This document shows, piece by piece, positions 13,550 to 25,907 of a DNA stretch of 64,000 nt (positions are counted from its first letter, which is position 1; the number at the start of each line of letters is the position of its first letter). The translations under genes and the position numbers were made by a program. The DNA is from Baylisascaris procyonis (taxonomy: Eukaryota > Nematoda > Chromadorea > Rhabditida > Ascarididae). The notes beneath the pieces are model-generated. The model was given only the letters and a program-made list of their open reading frames with translations. It ran no database searches and was not told where the DNA came from. The stretch spans positions 2,418,001-2,482,000 of the forward strand of contig JAZARR010000193.1 of the NCBI GenBank assembly GCA_037389465.1, written 5' to 3'.

Positions 13550-16500
13550 AACAATGAAGAGCGGTTAGTAATAATATGCAAATTTAAATACACTCTCTTC
13601 GTGAGATCACATAAAATTTCTCTAAAAAAATATACCAATCAAGCGAATATGTACTGATAAGAGAAATGATAAAAGATAAACATCAAAATCAATTACTATC
13701 AATTAGAATAAAATATTATCAATTACCAATATCGATTCGATATATACTTTTCAAAAGAATTTCAATAATTTACTATCTGTAAGCAATGATTTCACGAAAA
13801 GGCACACTTAAGTTGTTTGCTTAAAACCCATCCGATTGAACTACAAACAACTTCAATCATATACGTTGTAAATTGTTGCAACCTCAAATTTTTTCTCATA
13901 TTTCAAAACGAAAACGCAATGTACAACCAATGAATTAGAAATTTCAATTTTTTTTCATTAAATTTCTCATGTAATTGATTATTAATCTCGAAAAAAAAAT
14001 TTAATAATTACATATTTATTAAAAAATTTTGTTTTTTATATAAGTTTTTTAACAATGTGATTTTATAGAGCAAATAATAAACTAATAATAATATTGCAAC
14101 ATAAGATACAATTAGAAATAACTGGCGGATTTTCGAAAAAAAAAGTTTGGGAATAAAAAAAATCGGATGAGAAATTTTGGAAAATACGAAAAAAAGGAAA
14201 ACGAAAATTGCACAAAAATTTAATCTATAATACAATAAATAAAGAGAATTTTTAACGAAAAATTATTCGATGAGATTTCAATGGCATTAAATCAGAGTGA
14301 CTGTCTATTCGCCAGCTGTCAATAAGCAACTGAAAATATGCTCTAATTATTCAAAAATTCAATTCAAACATCGTAAACTGACCATACATAAGTCTTTTCC
14401 CATTATTACTCTCCTCCCCTTCCACCTTCTTTACTTATCTCTCTTTCTCCTCTATATTCGAAGAATTTCCTCATGGAAATTACATCGGTTGAAAATTGAA
14501 AAATTTGATTTCAACAAGAATCACGAAAATTACAGCTAAATTAATTGGCTATGGAAACTGACTTCATTCAAATTTTGTGGGAAACAAAAATATATAAAAT
14601 ATTTTTGAGGGGCGAAAATATTTTTTTTTTTCTAAAGAAATATTTATGCAAATTCAAAAAATAATACTAGACTAATATTTCAATGAAGTGGAAAATTTTT
14701 TTTTCGCCACTTTCGGAACTAGTTTAAGTGGAAAGAAATTGAAAAAAAATTTCCTTAACGAATGATGCAAAATTTGGCAATTCTTTTAGAAATTTAAAAT
14801 GCTTTTTTTTTGATAAGTGAATAGAAATTTATCATTTTGGGAACCTGTTGCAACTTTTTTCAATTGATTATTTTCTTCCAAAAATCCTTTAAAATTTTTG
14901 AGTTTGGTGCAATACTATAAAAAATTTCTATTCTTTTCAACTATATCAGAATCTGCAATTTGAAAATCGTAAAACCTTCTATACCCCCCCCCTCCCCCCA
15001 TCTACGCGAAAATACGAGAAATGAAGGAAAGGTAGGGGAAGAGGTTGTCGATTATAGCACCAAGTTTTTCGTGCTGAATAAGTCCAGGCTGCTAGTGAGG
15101 ACGAAGTAATAGGAAAGTTTAGGGGTCAAAGGTCAACAATCCATAATAATTGTTAGCAGAAATTAATGAAAAAAAAAAGTTTTCTACATTTAATCGAAAT
15201 GAATGATAAATTGATAAGATCTGCTTTTCAAGCAAGTCAAATGTGACGGGTTTTTCTTTTTCTTTGCCGAATCTATAATAAATATTATAAAAAAACTTTT
15301 CGAGATCATTTCATTAAATTTTTCAATTAAAAAGCATATGATGCATGTAGAAATTATATTACAAAACTTTTAAATAACGACAATACAAAAAGGTATCTTA
15401 AAGATGTGTCTAATTGATAGATATTCGTCGAATCGTTGCACTTTCCATCATCGATCGCCAATAAATTCAATCAGTAATTAATTAACACTTGATAAAGGTA
15501 GGCTATAATACCTAATGAAGGTAGGCTACAATTCAACGTAAAAATACTACTTAGCATAAAAGGTATGATTATAGTGACATGGGTAAATTTGGTGAAAAAA
15601 GGAAACCAGGAAAAATAAGCTAAGAAGGAAGAGAATAAATTGTGAACGGTAGAAAAAAATATTTCGAAGATTACTTTTTACAATGAATATTCTATTTCTT
15701 AATCATTTAATAATTCAATTTATTATGTTCAATGTTACAAAGTATGCAGCATAAGTGCCCTATTTTCCAAAGAAAAGCATGCAGAGGTCGAGAGAAAAGG
15801 TAACCAATAACTATCTTACGATTGAATAGGTAAAGGTCAAAGTTCAAATCCTTTCGGCTTCTTTTGCTTTTTGTATCTATCTCTTCTGCAAAAGTAATGA
15901 TCGCTACAGAATATAGAATAGGAATAACATAAAAGATTAGCCTTTTAAGCGGGATATGTTTTTAAACAAATTCATAAAATTGTATAAATTTAGTGTTTTT
16001 TTTTTGCTGTTTTAAAACGGTGGTAGATCAAAACTTTTTCATATCGTTATAAAAACTATAAATAATATAAATAATAACGTTAATGATGGTCATAAGTGAT
16101 CTATTATCTTTATTGATATAAAAAATGTTATATATGCGATATTTTTAATTAATGAAAGCTTTTTATAAGCTAAATGAATATTGTTATCAACACCACTCTA
16201 TAGAGTTTCAAATTCCTCTTCTCAAACTTTAAATATCAACAATCTCAATATTCAACAAATATTTCAATCAAAATAGTATCCACAGTATCATGAAGATTTA
16301 ATTGATAGTTTCACAAAAAATTATGAAATTGTCCATTTTATAAAAATTTTCAAATTAATTAAAAAATATTTGAAAATTTGAAGTGGAAATTCGGCAAATG
16401 AATGCAATTTCCGATCAAAATATAACGCTAAATAAGTTTCTAGCTTTATGTTCACTAACAAATTCACAGAGTAAATAAACGAACCATCAAAATAAACATT

Positions 16501-16989
16501 AACTTTTTTGGGGGGGGAAAGGCAATAGAATTCATTCAACATCACCATCACAACAAAAGTACATTCAATAGCAATGAAAGTAAATCAATAAAATCGATTA
16601 TATTGGATAGAAATTTTCAAAGATTAAATAATATTTAAGTTAACTAGGTTGAGGCGATTTATTAGTATATACTTAATGATTTCGATGAAAAATTGCATTA
16701 GTTATTTGAATTCTAATCTTTTTAAAAGATAATGAATTAAAATTTTAAAGAAATTAAAATATTTTCGATAAGTTCGAATCTAATGATTATTTTTTAATTC
16801 AAACTATACTGATAAAAAACATTAATTGAAATTTTTACCTAAATAATGCAACACCAAAAAAAAAATTTATATAACTAAAAAAAACCTCACAACTTTTTCC
16901 ATAGTTAACTGCATGGATATTCCGCCTGAAAAAAAAAAAACAAACAAGCAAATGCTGAGACATGAAACGATGTGGAATATGGCCGGGAA

Positions 16990-17053
16990 TATAAATACAA
17001 ATTTAAATATATAAATATAAATACAAATTTAAATATATAAATATAAATACAAA

Positions 17054-17088
<35 letters not shown>

Positions 17089-17119
17089 AATAAATAAATA
17101 AATAAATAAATAAATAAAT
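16990..17119. repeat. AT-rich short repeats followed by (AAAT)n
   Basis: Two near copies of a block with the core ATAAATACAAATTTAAATAT at about 16990-17050 run into an (AAAT)n tetranucleotide array at about 17051-17119, interrupted once. Confidence 0.9.
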
Positions 17120-17854
17120 CATCTCATTACAAGTAGTCAACAATAACTTAATTATTAGCGTTACGCGCTCATCAACACTGCTGAATTATGTCCTGCAGCC
17201 CGAAAATCTAGTGAGACCTATGTAATAAATCAAAGCAAGCAAAACCGGCCACCAATGCCGAATAGCTTAACTTTTTCGTTCAGTCAGAAAATTTCAAATA
17301 TTCCGAAAAGTCAGAGGAAAAAAATCCGAATATTATGCATTCATTCCGTATCTATGAATAGTTTTGTCATATATTATTGAACATTGATTATCTTTGTTAC
17401 AGCTAGTTTCCTTGTTAATAAGGAAATATTTGACTATACATTGATATAATCCTATTATGTTCTAGGATATAGTTCCAAGAAAATATAGGATGCACAAATT
17501 ATAATGGAATGACAATTGCAATGAAAAAGGTTGTTATATTTTTTAATGCCGAACTTTTGAAGTCTTTGTTCGAGAGCGCGTAAGAAATTGTCGTTTATTT
17601 CATTCTTTGCCTTAAAAATTCATCGACGGAATAAAATTAAATTAAAATTAAAATTCATGTATTCGAAGAACAAAAATTCGAATTTAATTAAGTAAACAAA
17701 TGAATACCTAAAACATCATAAAAACCAAAAGAATAATGGGAGGAAATGAAATAAATTAGGAATAACGTTATTTGTGGAAGAACGTCAAAACCGCTTCCTG
17801 TAACGCCTTCGAGAAGGTAAAAAATTAGAATCATCAAGGAAGAGGGAGTTTTTC

Positions 17855-18427
17855 TTATGCTCTATTGTTATGAAATCCTAATTGAAGTTCGTCGTCATGA
17901 AATATTGCTTCTTGAGACTTCAGATTCTGTAATTCCAGAATCTTGGAGCGCAGATACTTCGTGAAGCATCGACCTTGAGAGCATCGAATATTTTGACATC
18001 TATTACTTGGATTACTCGAATCTCAAATGTCACAAATTTGATTTGTCAGCCTTCTGCTTATAATACTGTAAAAGTGGGAAGATGAAGAACACATTCATGA
18101 ATAGAAGAGACGATCGGAGACGGTTAAGCGGGGATGTAAAAGAATCGACAGTAGTTGAATAGGAACATTAGTGGTGTAGAACTAGGGAAACGAATCGGGG
18201 CGTGGCTGGTAGGTAGCCCGGCTGGCCCACGCACATCGCAATGTTTTGTGATCATCACCTGCACACAGCAATGTGGAGAAGTGTCCGCAAAGGTATCGAG
18301 CAGCGGCCGTTGTTGAATGCGAACGAGCGTGTATTATACAACGCTCCCGAAGCGGTTCGTTCAACGATGCTCCACAGAGACCCCTTTCCACAGCATGATG
18401 CTTGCTCTCTTTTGATTTAGAAAACAT
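17855..18427 (-). CDS. candidate two-exon gene or decayed gene, unrecognised
   Basis: A GC-rich island with good splice signals on this strand: donor CAG|GTGATG after 18259 and acceptor CTTCCCACTTTTACAG before 18065, giving a 193-nt intron. Before the donor, the frame ending in phase 2 stays open for about 48 codons (contains TASGALYNTRSFAFNNGRC). After the acceptor it continues (SIISRRLTNQICDI) to an in-frame TGA at 18023-18025, then stays open another 55 codons to TAA at 17855-17857 (contains RCSQGRCFTKYLRSKI and ELQNLKSQEAIFHDDE). No start codon or homology is identified. An ATG-initiated frame of 59 codons on the opposite strand (18241-18420) competes with this reading. Confidence 0.25.
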
Positions 18428-18484
18428 TTTTTTAAAGAATCAACAAAATCATTCCTCTTTTCGAATTTGAAAGCCTTTTAAAAT

Positions 18485-18865
18485 TGTGTATGTCTGTGTA
18501 TGTATGTGGAAGCCTTTTCAAATTGTGTATGTCTGTATATATATGTGAAAGCCTTTTCAAATTGTGTATGTCTGTGTATGTATGTGGAAGCCTTTTCAAA
18601 TTGTGTATGTCTGTGTATGTATGTGAAAGCCTTTTCAGATTGTGTATGTCTGTGTATGTATGTGAAGACCTTTTCAAATTGTGTATGTCTGTGTATGTAT
18701 GTGAAAGCCTTTTCAAATTGTGTATGTCTGTGTATGTATGTGAAAGCCTTTTCAGATTGTGTATGTCTGTGTATGTATGTGAAGGCCTTTTCAAATTGTG
18801 TATGTCTGTGTATGTATGTGAAGGCCTTTTCAAACTGTGTATGTCTGTGTTTGTATGCGAAACCC
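18485..18865. repeat. 39-bp minisatellite, about 9.8 copies
   Basis: Units start every 39 bp from 18485 (18524, 18563 and so on to 18836) with the core TGTGTATGTCTGTGTATGTA, then TGTGAAAGCCTTTTCAAAT. Copies differ at single positions; the last is truncated. Because 39 is a multiple of 3, several frames on both strands stay open through the array and give 13-residue repeat peptides, which I do not regard as genes. Confidence 0.97.
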
Positions 18866-19703
18866 AAATATAACCAAAAACGATAAAAGCTTGAAGATCA
18901 AAGATATCTGATCAAAAAACGATGCAAATTATGTTTTTGTTTTTCTAAATCAATTGCTTAAAGAACAATGCATCAAAGAACGTCTAAAACTAATGCACTC
19001 AAAATAAGCAAAAAAACATCATCGATTACAAGAATACCTTCAACTCATTGATAATGTTCCAATAATCTAATAAATGAATTAATTACTACAATATAATTCA
19101 ATCACGAGTAATAAGTATTAAATAGTAATAGTAGTATTAAATACACTTTGAACATCTTTAAAGTGAAAAAAGAATCTTGCAGAGTATGTACAAAAAATTT
19201 CGACTAAAATGTCAAACAGGAAGTTCAGAAAATTTTAACGTACGCTCATTGCTTAATGCCGCTACGCTTATAATCTCTTGTTATTTTTTAATATTATTTC
19301 ATTGTAATGGAATATTTTACGATAGGATCGGAAACGAAATTGGATTTGAGTACCAGAAATGTTATCAAAACTTCCCACTCCGGAGTCAATTCTATTTTTA
19401 GAGAAAAGGAAGCTCATGCATATTTATGGCCGTTATCGGCAATGATTTCACAACGTGGACGAGGAGTGTGGATTCATCTTTTTGTCAACAGCATATAACC
19501 GAAAATTCGATATAATCACTAAAAATAAATGAATAAATATCCAAGACTTACAGACACTTCCCGACAATATGTAAATTTGGTCCCGACAACAACAGACATA
19601 ACGTGAAATTAGTGAACGAGGAATAGAAATAAGAAAGTGCATATATTTTCAATAAATAAGTGGAAATATTTAATAAAATTTCTTAAGAATTGCTTTCCTA
19701 TTG

Positions 19704-19747
19704 GAAATATTTTCACTTCCGTTTATTAACGGAAGTGAAAATATTTC
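19704..19747. repeat. perfect 20-bp inverted repeat with 4-nt loop
   Basis: The left arm 19704-19723 and right arm 19728-19747 are exact reverse complements (core CACTTCCGTT / AACGGAAGTG) around the loop TATT. It can form a long hairpin as RNA or a cruciform as DNA. It is too short for a typical miRNA precursor. It may be the core of a small palindromic element. Confidence 0.95.
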
Positions 19748-20103
19748 GCATAAGATGACCAATTAATGTGGAAAACAGGAAATCAACGATTATGAAAAGG
19801 ACATGTATGTTAATAATGAGGGTTAAAATACACAGCATTTGCATCATCAGAAATATTTTACATTCAAAAACGAGATTCCTGTTGGAACGGGTGTCTATTT
19901 CAAAGAACTACGGTATGCACAATACATAGTAATCGTGCACCTGAGATGATGATCACTAAAAGAAATTATGATACTATATTACAATTGTTCTCTCATGTAG
20001 TTTCATCACCTTTCATAGTCCAATATATAGGATCATGGTGCTGTCAAATGAAACAGAAGAATGAGATGAAAGAGGGCGAGGATGTGAAGGACGGAAAGGG
20101 CGA

Positions 20104-20136
20104 GGGTTGGGGGCGGAGGGGGGGGGAGGGGAGGGG
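20104..20136 (+). other. G-quadruplex-type run
   Basis: At least five G runs of 3-9 bases (GGG, GGGGG, GGGGGGGGG, GGGG, GGGG) are separated by 1-4 bases, which fits the classical intramolecular G4 pattern. A C-rich run at 20232-20250 gives a second, more compact G-rich run on the opposite strand about 100 bp away. Confidence 0.7.
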
Positions 20137-21439
20137 AGTGAGACCATTTTGGTCGGTTTTAGCCCAACAGAAGAGAACGTTTCCCCACATACGATTATAT
20201 CTGCTGATCAAACCAATATTTAGCCAGTACCTCCCCCCCCACCCCCCCCGCACGATAGCGAATTCGAGATGCTCTTAGTATATATATTTGAAACTTTAGT
20301 TGTTAAAAAGAATGAAGAATTTATCAATAATGATAATCTTATATAATAAACTAACATCGATGATGAAATTGCGTTGGTCGTAAGAAAAGTACAACAATTG
20401 AGATTCTCTAGCAGTTCTTATAACTATTTGAAGAGGCTCACCTCTCTATACACAACACTCATCGAAAATAAACAATGTATAGATGATTGTATTATAAGTT
20501 TTTAAAATTTTTCTTCAAAAATATTTCTTAAATATTGGTTTATTGTAACATGCCAAAAAAAAAAATTGGAAAAATACAAGTTACTAAGCATATTTTTATT
20601 ATCTAATTGCATTTCTACTTTTTTTTCTTATATACACTCAAATTATTTCATAAATTTTTATGCAAATAACTTGAATTGAAAAAAAAACTTATTTTTTTTA
20701 GCCAAAAAATTGCCATTACCTATCGAAATATATATAAACAGCCAAATAAAAAGGTGAAAAAAGTGAAACAATCCTAAGCTTTCTTTTTACATTTCATTTC
20801 TATTCCTTCAACTTAACTGCCAATGAAAATACTAAAATTCTCCAAAAAAAAAAATTTTTTTTCTATTTCTTTTTGAGGAAATTATTATATTTTATCACTA
20901 ACAATTAAATTTCTCAAAAATAATTTTCAACGTATTTAAATTTTTGAATAATTTTTCCTCTTAAATATTAATTAACATTTATGGCTAATATCCATCCAAT
21001 TCGAAAAAAGTTGATTACGAATCGGGCTAACCTTAATGATTATTAAAATTCCAATGAAAAATGTGGCAGGTATCATCAATCAAACATAATTAAGATCCAC
21101 ACCAATGTGCCATTTTATCATCGCTATAACTAAGAATGAGGGCATACCGATGTGCTATTCACATGATATATGTATAGATGTCAAATAGTGAATTGATTAG
21201 AATCAATTTTATTCACTTCAAGAAATGAATGCACTAAATGATGCGAGACTGCAAATGAATTGTTGTAAAGTAGTTGGTACCGATTCGTACAATCCGCATC
21301 GGATACCGACATACGATTGTTGAGAGCTACGATCGGGTGAAGGTCAATACGGCTCATACATCAAAACTTATTACGGGTCGTTTAGAAGCTTCACATCAAT
21401 AACTATATTTTTACGGATAGACGACGATATATCTATGCA

Positions 21440-21610
21440 TTGAGCGACACATTCTTATATAGGAGATGTTGTACATACAGACAGATACAGACACATCCGT
21501 ACAAAGACAGAGAGACATATCCACGCATAGCTCGACATATTCATATATAGGAGACGTTGCGCACACAGACAGACACAGACAGACACATCAGTAAACAAAC
21601 AGACATGACA
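21440..21610. repeat. duplicated block with ACAG/ACAC-type microsatellite
   Basis: Two related blocks of about 80 bp contain ATATAGGAGATGTTG and ATATAGGAGACGTTG, each followed by a run of ACAGACAC repeats. Open frames across it encode Cys/Val/Ser-rich repeats and are artefacts. Confidence 0.8.
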
Positions 21611-22458
21611 CATGAGTATCGTACACGAAAGCACTATCAATAAAAAGCAGCAGAAGGGTTGACGAAAAACACATTTTAAGTCAGTATGCAAAAATGTGTG
21701 AAATTTAAATGACCATCCGATTGCAAAGATTATTTATCTTTATATAAATGTGAATATTATATTTCAAATATAGAACAAAAGATGCTTTTCTAGAAAGACG
21801 ATGAGGATGTGAATAAATTTATCTTTTAAAATATTTATAAATGAAATAGATTAAAATTTTCAATGCCAAATATATTTAAAAAAAAAAAAAAATGGAAAAT
21901 TTAGAGAAGAATCTAATTTCAAGAAACGATTCCGAAACAAATATTCAAATTAGGAAAGCACATCAAGCAAATAATGAATGAGAAAAAACGCTATGAAAAA
22001 AACCAATAATGATCATCTATTAAATGCAATATATCTGCTCTCTGAATTTTCTTTTAGATTATATGTAACAATAAAAAGCATATTTGTGAATTAAAATTAA
22101 AAAACTTTTTTTTAGAAAAATTCAAACTTTTTCCATTGAAATATAACAGTTTGAAATCTAAAATAACCTCATAATTAAAATAAAATATAAATGATGAACC
22201 TTCTAAGAAATTAGTTAAAGTAAAGAAAGAAAGATTTAAAAAATTTTCAACGGTCATTCACCGTTGATTGAATGCAATACATTTAACATCAATTCCATAC
22301 GATCATAAATGACGTCATAAATTCTTCGCAATATAAAACCGATCATTAAATACTTAGAAAGAGGCAAAAATTTATTGAAGGACATTATTGCTGAGCTGGA
22401 ATGGATTGCATTTGCGAGCAAAAAAAAAAAAAAAAAAAGAAAAAAAACAATGCTTCAA

Positions 22459-22530
22459 CCGCACATTAGCTCAGCGGATAAAGTGCTCACATGATAAATG
22501 GAAAGTTATGGGTTCGATCCCACTGCAACG
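22459..22530 (+). repeat. tRNA-like element (degenerate)
   Basis: A-box TAGCTCAGCGGATA at 22467-22480 and B-box GGGTTCGATCCC at 22510-22521 sit at tRNA-like spacing. The D stem pairs three of four positions and the T stem three of five, and no good anticodon stem can be drawn. Probably a tRNA-derived SINE head or pseudogene. Confidence 0.5.
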
Positions 22531-25045
22531 TTTTGCTTCTGTCTCTTTGTTTCTTCCAACATTAATACCTCCATTGCCCTCTATTACTTCGATAAATAAA
22601 GCTTTTAATTAAGACCAACAATATTATGAATTAAACAATGAATATATGAGTATAAAAATGAGCAGAAAATGATGAATAAATTAACTATTTTGTTGATTTT
22701 CTTTCATTTTGTGGATTTTACTAGTCGATTTTTTGATGATAACGCAAAACTCATATAACTTTACCTACCTATAAGCGATCAATTGTGATAGTATTAGCCA
22801 ATAAAAAGTTATTGATAAGGTAATTGCTCAAAAAGATTGGATAATACACCAATTGAGGAAAAAAAATGAAATTTGAGAAAAAAATTTTATTTTTAAAAGT
22901 GAACGTTTTGAATTTTCATAGGGTTTTCCATTTATTAATTTGAAATTTGTTTCATTCACCGCTAACGTTCATCGACCATTTAAATTACGAAATAAATTAA
23001 AATATCGGTGAAATATCACCTAAATTTTGTTGAATCTTTTTTTTTTTGAAATTAAGTTGAAATATAAGTTGAAAAAAAACAAATTAAAAAATTTGCGAGA
23101 TATTAGTTAAATATTTCTTTCTGAGAAAAAATTGATTTCAAATCAAACTAAAATGATAATACTATATCCATCTCCGTATATCTCTAAAATCGCTGCCTCA
23201 TTTTTTAAAGTAGAATATTTAAAAACTAGTAAATCACTATATTATTTATTAAATAACTGCTTATTTATTAGTATAAATACAAATTAGCATAGATAAATGT
23301 ATCAGAAAAAGGCCACAGATGTACCATGAGTACGAAGCTGACGTTAGCTAATCTACTGCCGCAAAACATTACGATTAAGCTAGTCATAGAATCATACAAT
23401 ATGTCCCTGAAAGCAAAAAAAATATATATATAAAGCCAAAATATAAGAGTGAATATTGCACGTAATCAGTTACAGTATCTCCCATATGAATCATTGAGAC
23501 ATCTTTCGAATGGAAACACATTTTTATTTAATTCAATTTTAAATTTTCCCCATAAAAATGCACATCTGAGGTGAAAAAAATTCGGCATTTTGCCAAAAAA
23601 AATTTTTTTTTGCATCAATAATTTTGAAATAACGATAGATACTGCAATTATTAAACATTATGAATAAAATTTTGAAAAAAAAATTTTTTTTGTAGTTACA
23701 AGTAACGAATCCTATTATTTTGTATTTGAGGTACTGCATTGCATTTCCGTTAGCATTTTTCTTAAAAGTAAACAAAAAAAAAGAAAACAGCAAACATTAG
23801 CATCGATTCGATGCAATTCGGTCAGAACTAGCCTTTCTCATTGTATTGTAAACTAAAGAAGTAATTTTTTTTTTCGAGTTTCAGTAAATTTTCCACAGAT
23901 TCTTTGCTTATCGAGAAAAATTCAGAAAAGAATTTTTATTTTTTTCTCGAATTTTTTTCGAACTAGTCTTTATTATACTATTGACACCACATAGTGCCAG
24001 CCGTGTTCCCCATCTCTTTCCTCTTTCAAATTCTCTCGCTAGATCCTTGTTTCCGTTATGTAAAAATTATAGATATTCTAAAATAAGTGAAAAATGCAAA
24101 AAAAGAAAAAGAGAATCAATATAAAAATGTTCGACGAATCGTTGAAGGTATTCGGTGCAGAGTTTTGATCAATTGACATGATACAAGAATGTTGCAAAAA
24201 GATTGCGCCGCGAAATGTGGACTGTTGTAAATTTTCGTTGAAATCCGCACACATATCTTCACTCTTTTACTTTTATTACACAAAAATTAAGAGCTTCTCT
24301 CTCCCTCTTTAAGCTATAACCATATAATACAAATACAACCCCCCCCCCCCTTCCCCCTCCCTCTATAACCCCTCCCCCTTCCCCTTCCTTCCTATTATAA
24401 ATATACCCCCTCACTCCACGTATAAATGAGAATAATATTACATGAAATACAAATAGAAAAATTAAATGAAAACAAAATCCAAATATGATGGATGATAATG
24501 GATAAGATTGTAATCAATTTGAAATATGTGAGAAGTCAGCATTACAAGAAAAAACCGTCAAAAATAAAAAACTTCAAATATATAAAATAAACAAACTTTA
24601 AAAAAAATGTAAAATCACTTTAAAGAGCAATAAATTAAAAAAAAAAAATAACCGTTACAAATTCTTCAATTGAAATATTCCATAAACTTCGCTTAAAATT
24701 AGGGATAGATATAAATCAAATACTTATCATCTCATAAACTGTAATTACCGTAGTAACTCATTTCAGGATAACCAAAAAATCATTTCATAAATAATATAAA
24801 AATTTAACTGATAGAATTTTTTATAATTTTATTCAATAAAAATTAAATATTGACAATTTGTGAAATTATTCTCGAGAATGTAGAAAAAAAAATTTTTTTT
24901 TTGATGAGTCATCGATCATTAATAACTAAACGAATTTTTTAACGCCAAAAATTTACAGTCATAAGAAAAAAAAATCATTCTAGAAATTGCTTAGTCATGA
25001 GTAGGAAAAAAATTCACTTGTTATTTGTTTAAAAATATCGACTCT

Positions 25046-25142
25046 ACAGTAATACTCTGACATCAGCACAATAATACTCTGACATCAGTACAGTAATACT
25101 CCGACATCAGTACAGTAATACTCCGACATCAGTACAGTAATA
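25046..25142. repeat. 22-bp tandem repeat, about 4.4 copies
   Basis: Unit ACAGTAATACTCCGACATCAG plus T, with copies at 25046, 25068, 25090 and 25112 and a partial copy at 25134. The first two copies differ from the later ones at a few positions (CTCTGAC against CTCCGAC). Confidence 0.95.
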
Positions 25143-25907
25143 TCTGAATCTATGATATATAACGACGAACTATGTAAAATGCGCAAACAATGAGAAAAAT
25201 AATATTAGAAACTTAAAAAAACATTGCCTTAATGCAACAACAAATATGCAACTTGAAAATTAGTAAATTTTTTTTTTTAGAAAAATAAATTAATATATCT
25301 AAATTATGCAAATAAATTAATATGCGAATTTTTTATACCGCTAAAAACTCAATAAGAAAAAAAAACTGAAATTTTCCAAAAAAAACGGAGGAATTATTCA
25401 CTCGAATGAAGAGTGGAAAAAAAATTTATGAGTGGAATTTTACAACAGATGTTTGCAAGTGTGAAATATTAAAAATACTGAAATTCTAAAAATTAAATTT
25501 ACGTTATTATCGACAACTTATCAGAGGTACCAATGAAAAAAATAACGTTTACAGAGTGGTAGATCATAGCGAGTATTGTTCACTACGAATTCACCAAGGA
25601 ATACCGGTTCATGCGCATTCACATCAACTGTTTTACTAACCGGTAGATCATTTCATGTACGCAACTTCTCTCCGAATAAGAAAAAAAAAACATTACTGTG
25701 ATATTATCAAATTTTGTATATTTTTTTGAGAACGAAAAAAAAATTTCATTTTTTTTTCAGGAAACGAGTTCATATATTGCAGCTCCCTTTGCCCAGTAGA
25801 TGCATACTCGAATTCACTAAGCTGTCGACAAGCTGAATATTTGAGGCATTGAATTTTTTTATGAATCTGACATAATTTTATGGATTTGATATTTCCGTTT
25901 CGGTAAA

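Larger units (their letters stand above)
10800..17850. other. AT-rich intergenic DNA
   Basis: No gene is supported. It contains a (TA)n run at 13513-13547, a poly-C tract at about 14984-15000, a 30-bp AT-rich repeat at 16990-17050 and an (AAAT)n run at 17051-17119. One more balanced patch at about 12450-12620 has open frames on both strands in the same phase and cannot be assigned. A weak tRNA-like B box (AAGTTCAAATCCT, 15839-15852) is present with a poor A box. Confidence 0.55.
18866..25900. other. AT-rich intergenic DNA downstream of the zinc-finger gene
   Basis: No gene is supported. It contains an inverted repeat at 19704-19747, G-rich and C-rich runs at 20104-20250, a CAGA-type microsatellite duplication at 21440-21610, a tRNA-like element at 22459-22530, C-rich tracts at about 24339-24400 and a 22-bp array at 25046-25142. 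Several A-tract/T-tract junction blocks occur, for example at 23595-23611, 23675-23691 and 24884-24902. Confidence 0.6.

Noticed and set aside
13310..13657. 115-codon frame
   Set aside because: It does not begin with ATG, is AT-biased, and a third of it is a Tyr-Ile repeat from an (AT)n run.
18432..18873. Four long open frames of about 130 codons on both strands
   Set aside because: They are produced by the 39-bp tandem array; the peptides are exact 13-residue repeats in several frames at once.
21455..21691. Cys/Val-rich 78-codon frame
   Set aside because: It is encoded by the ACAG-type microsatellite duplication.
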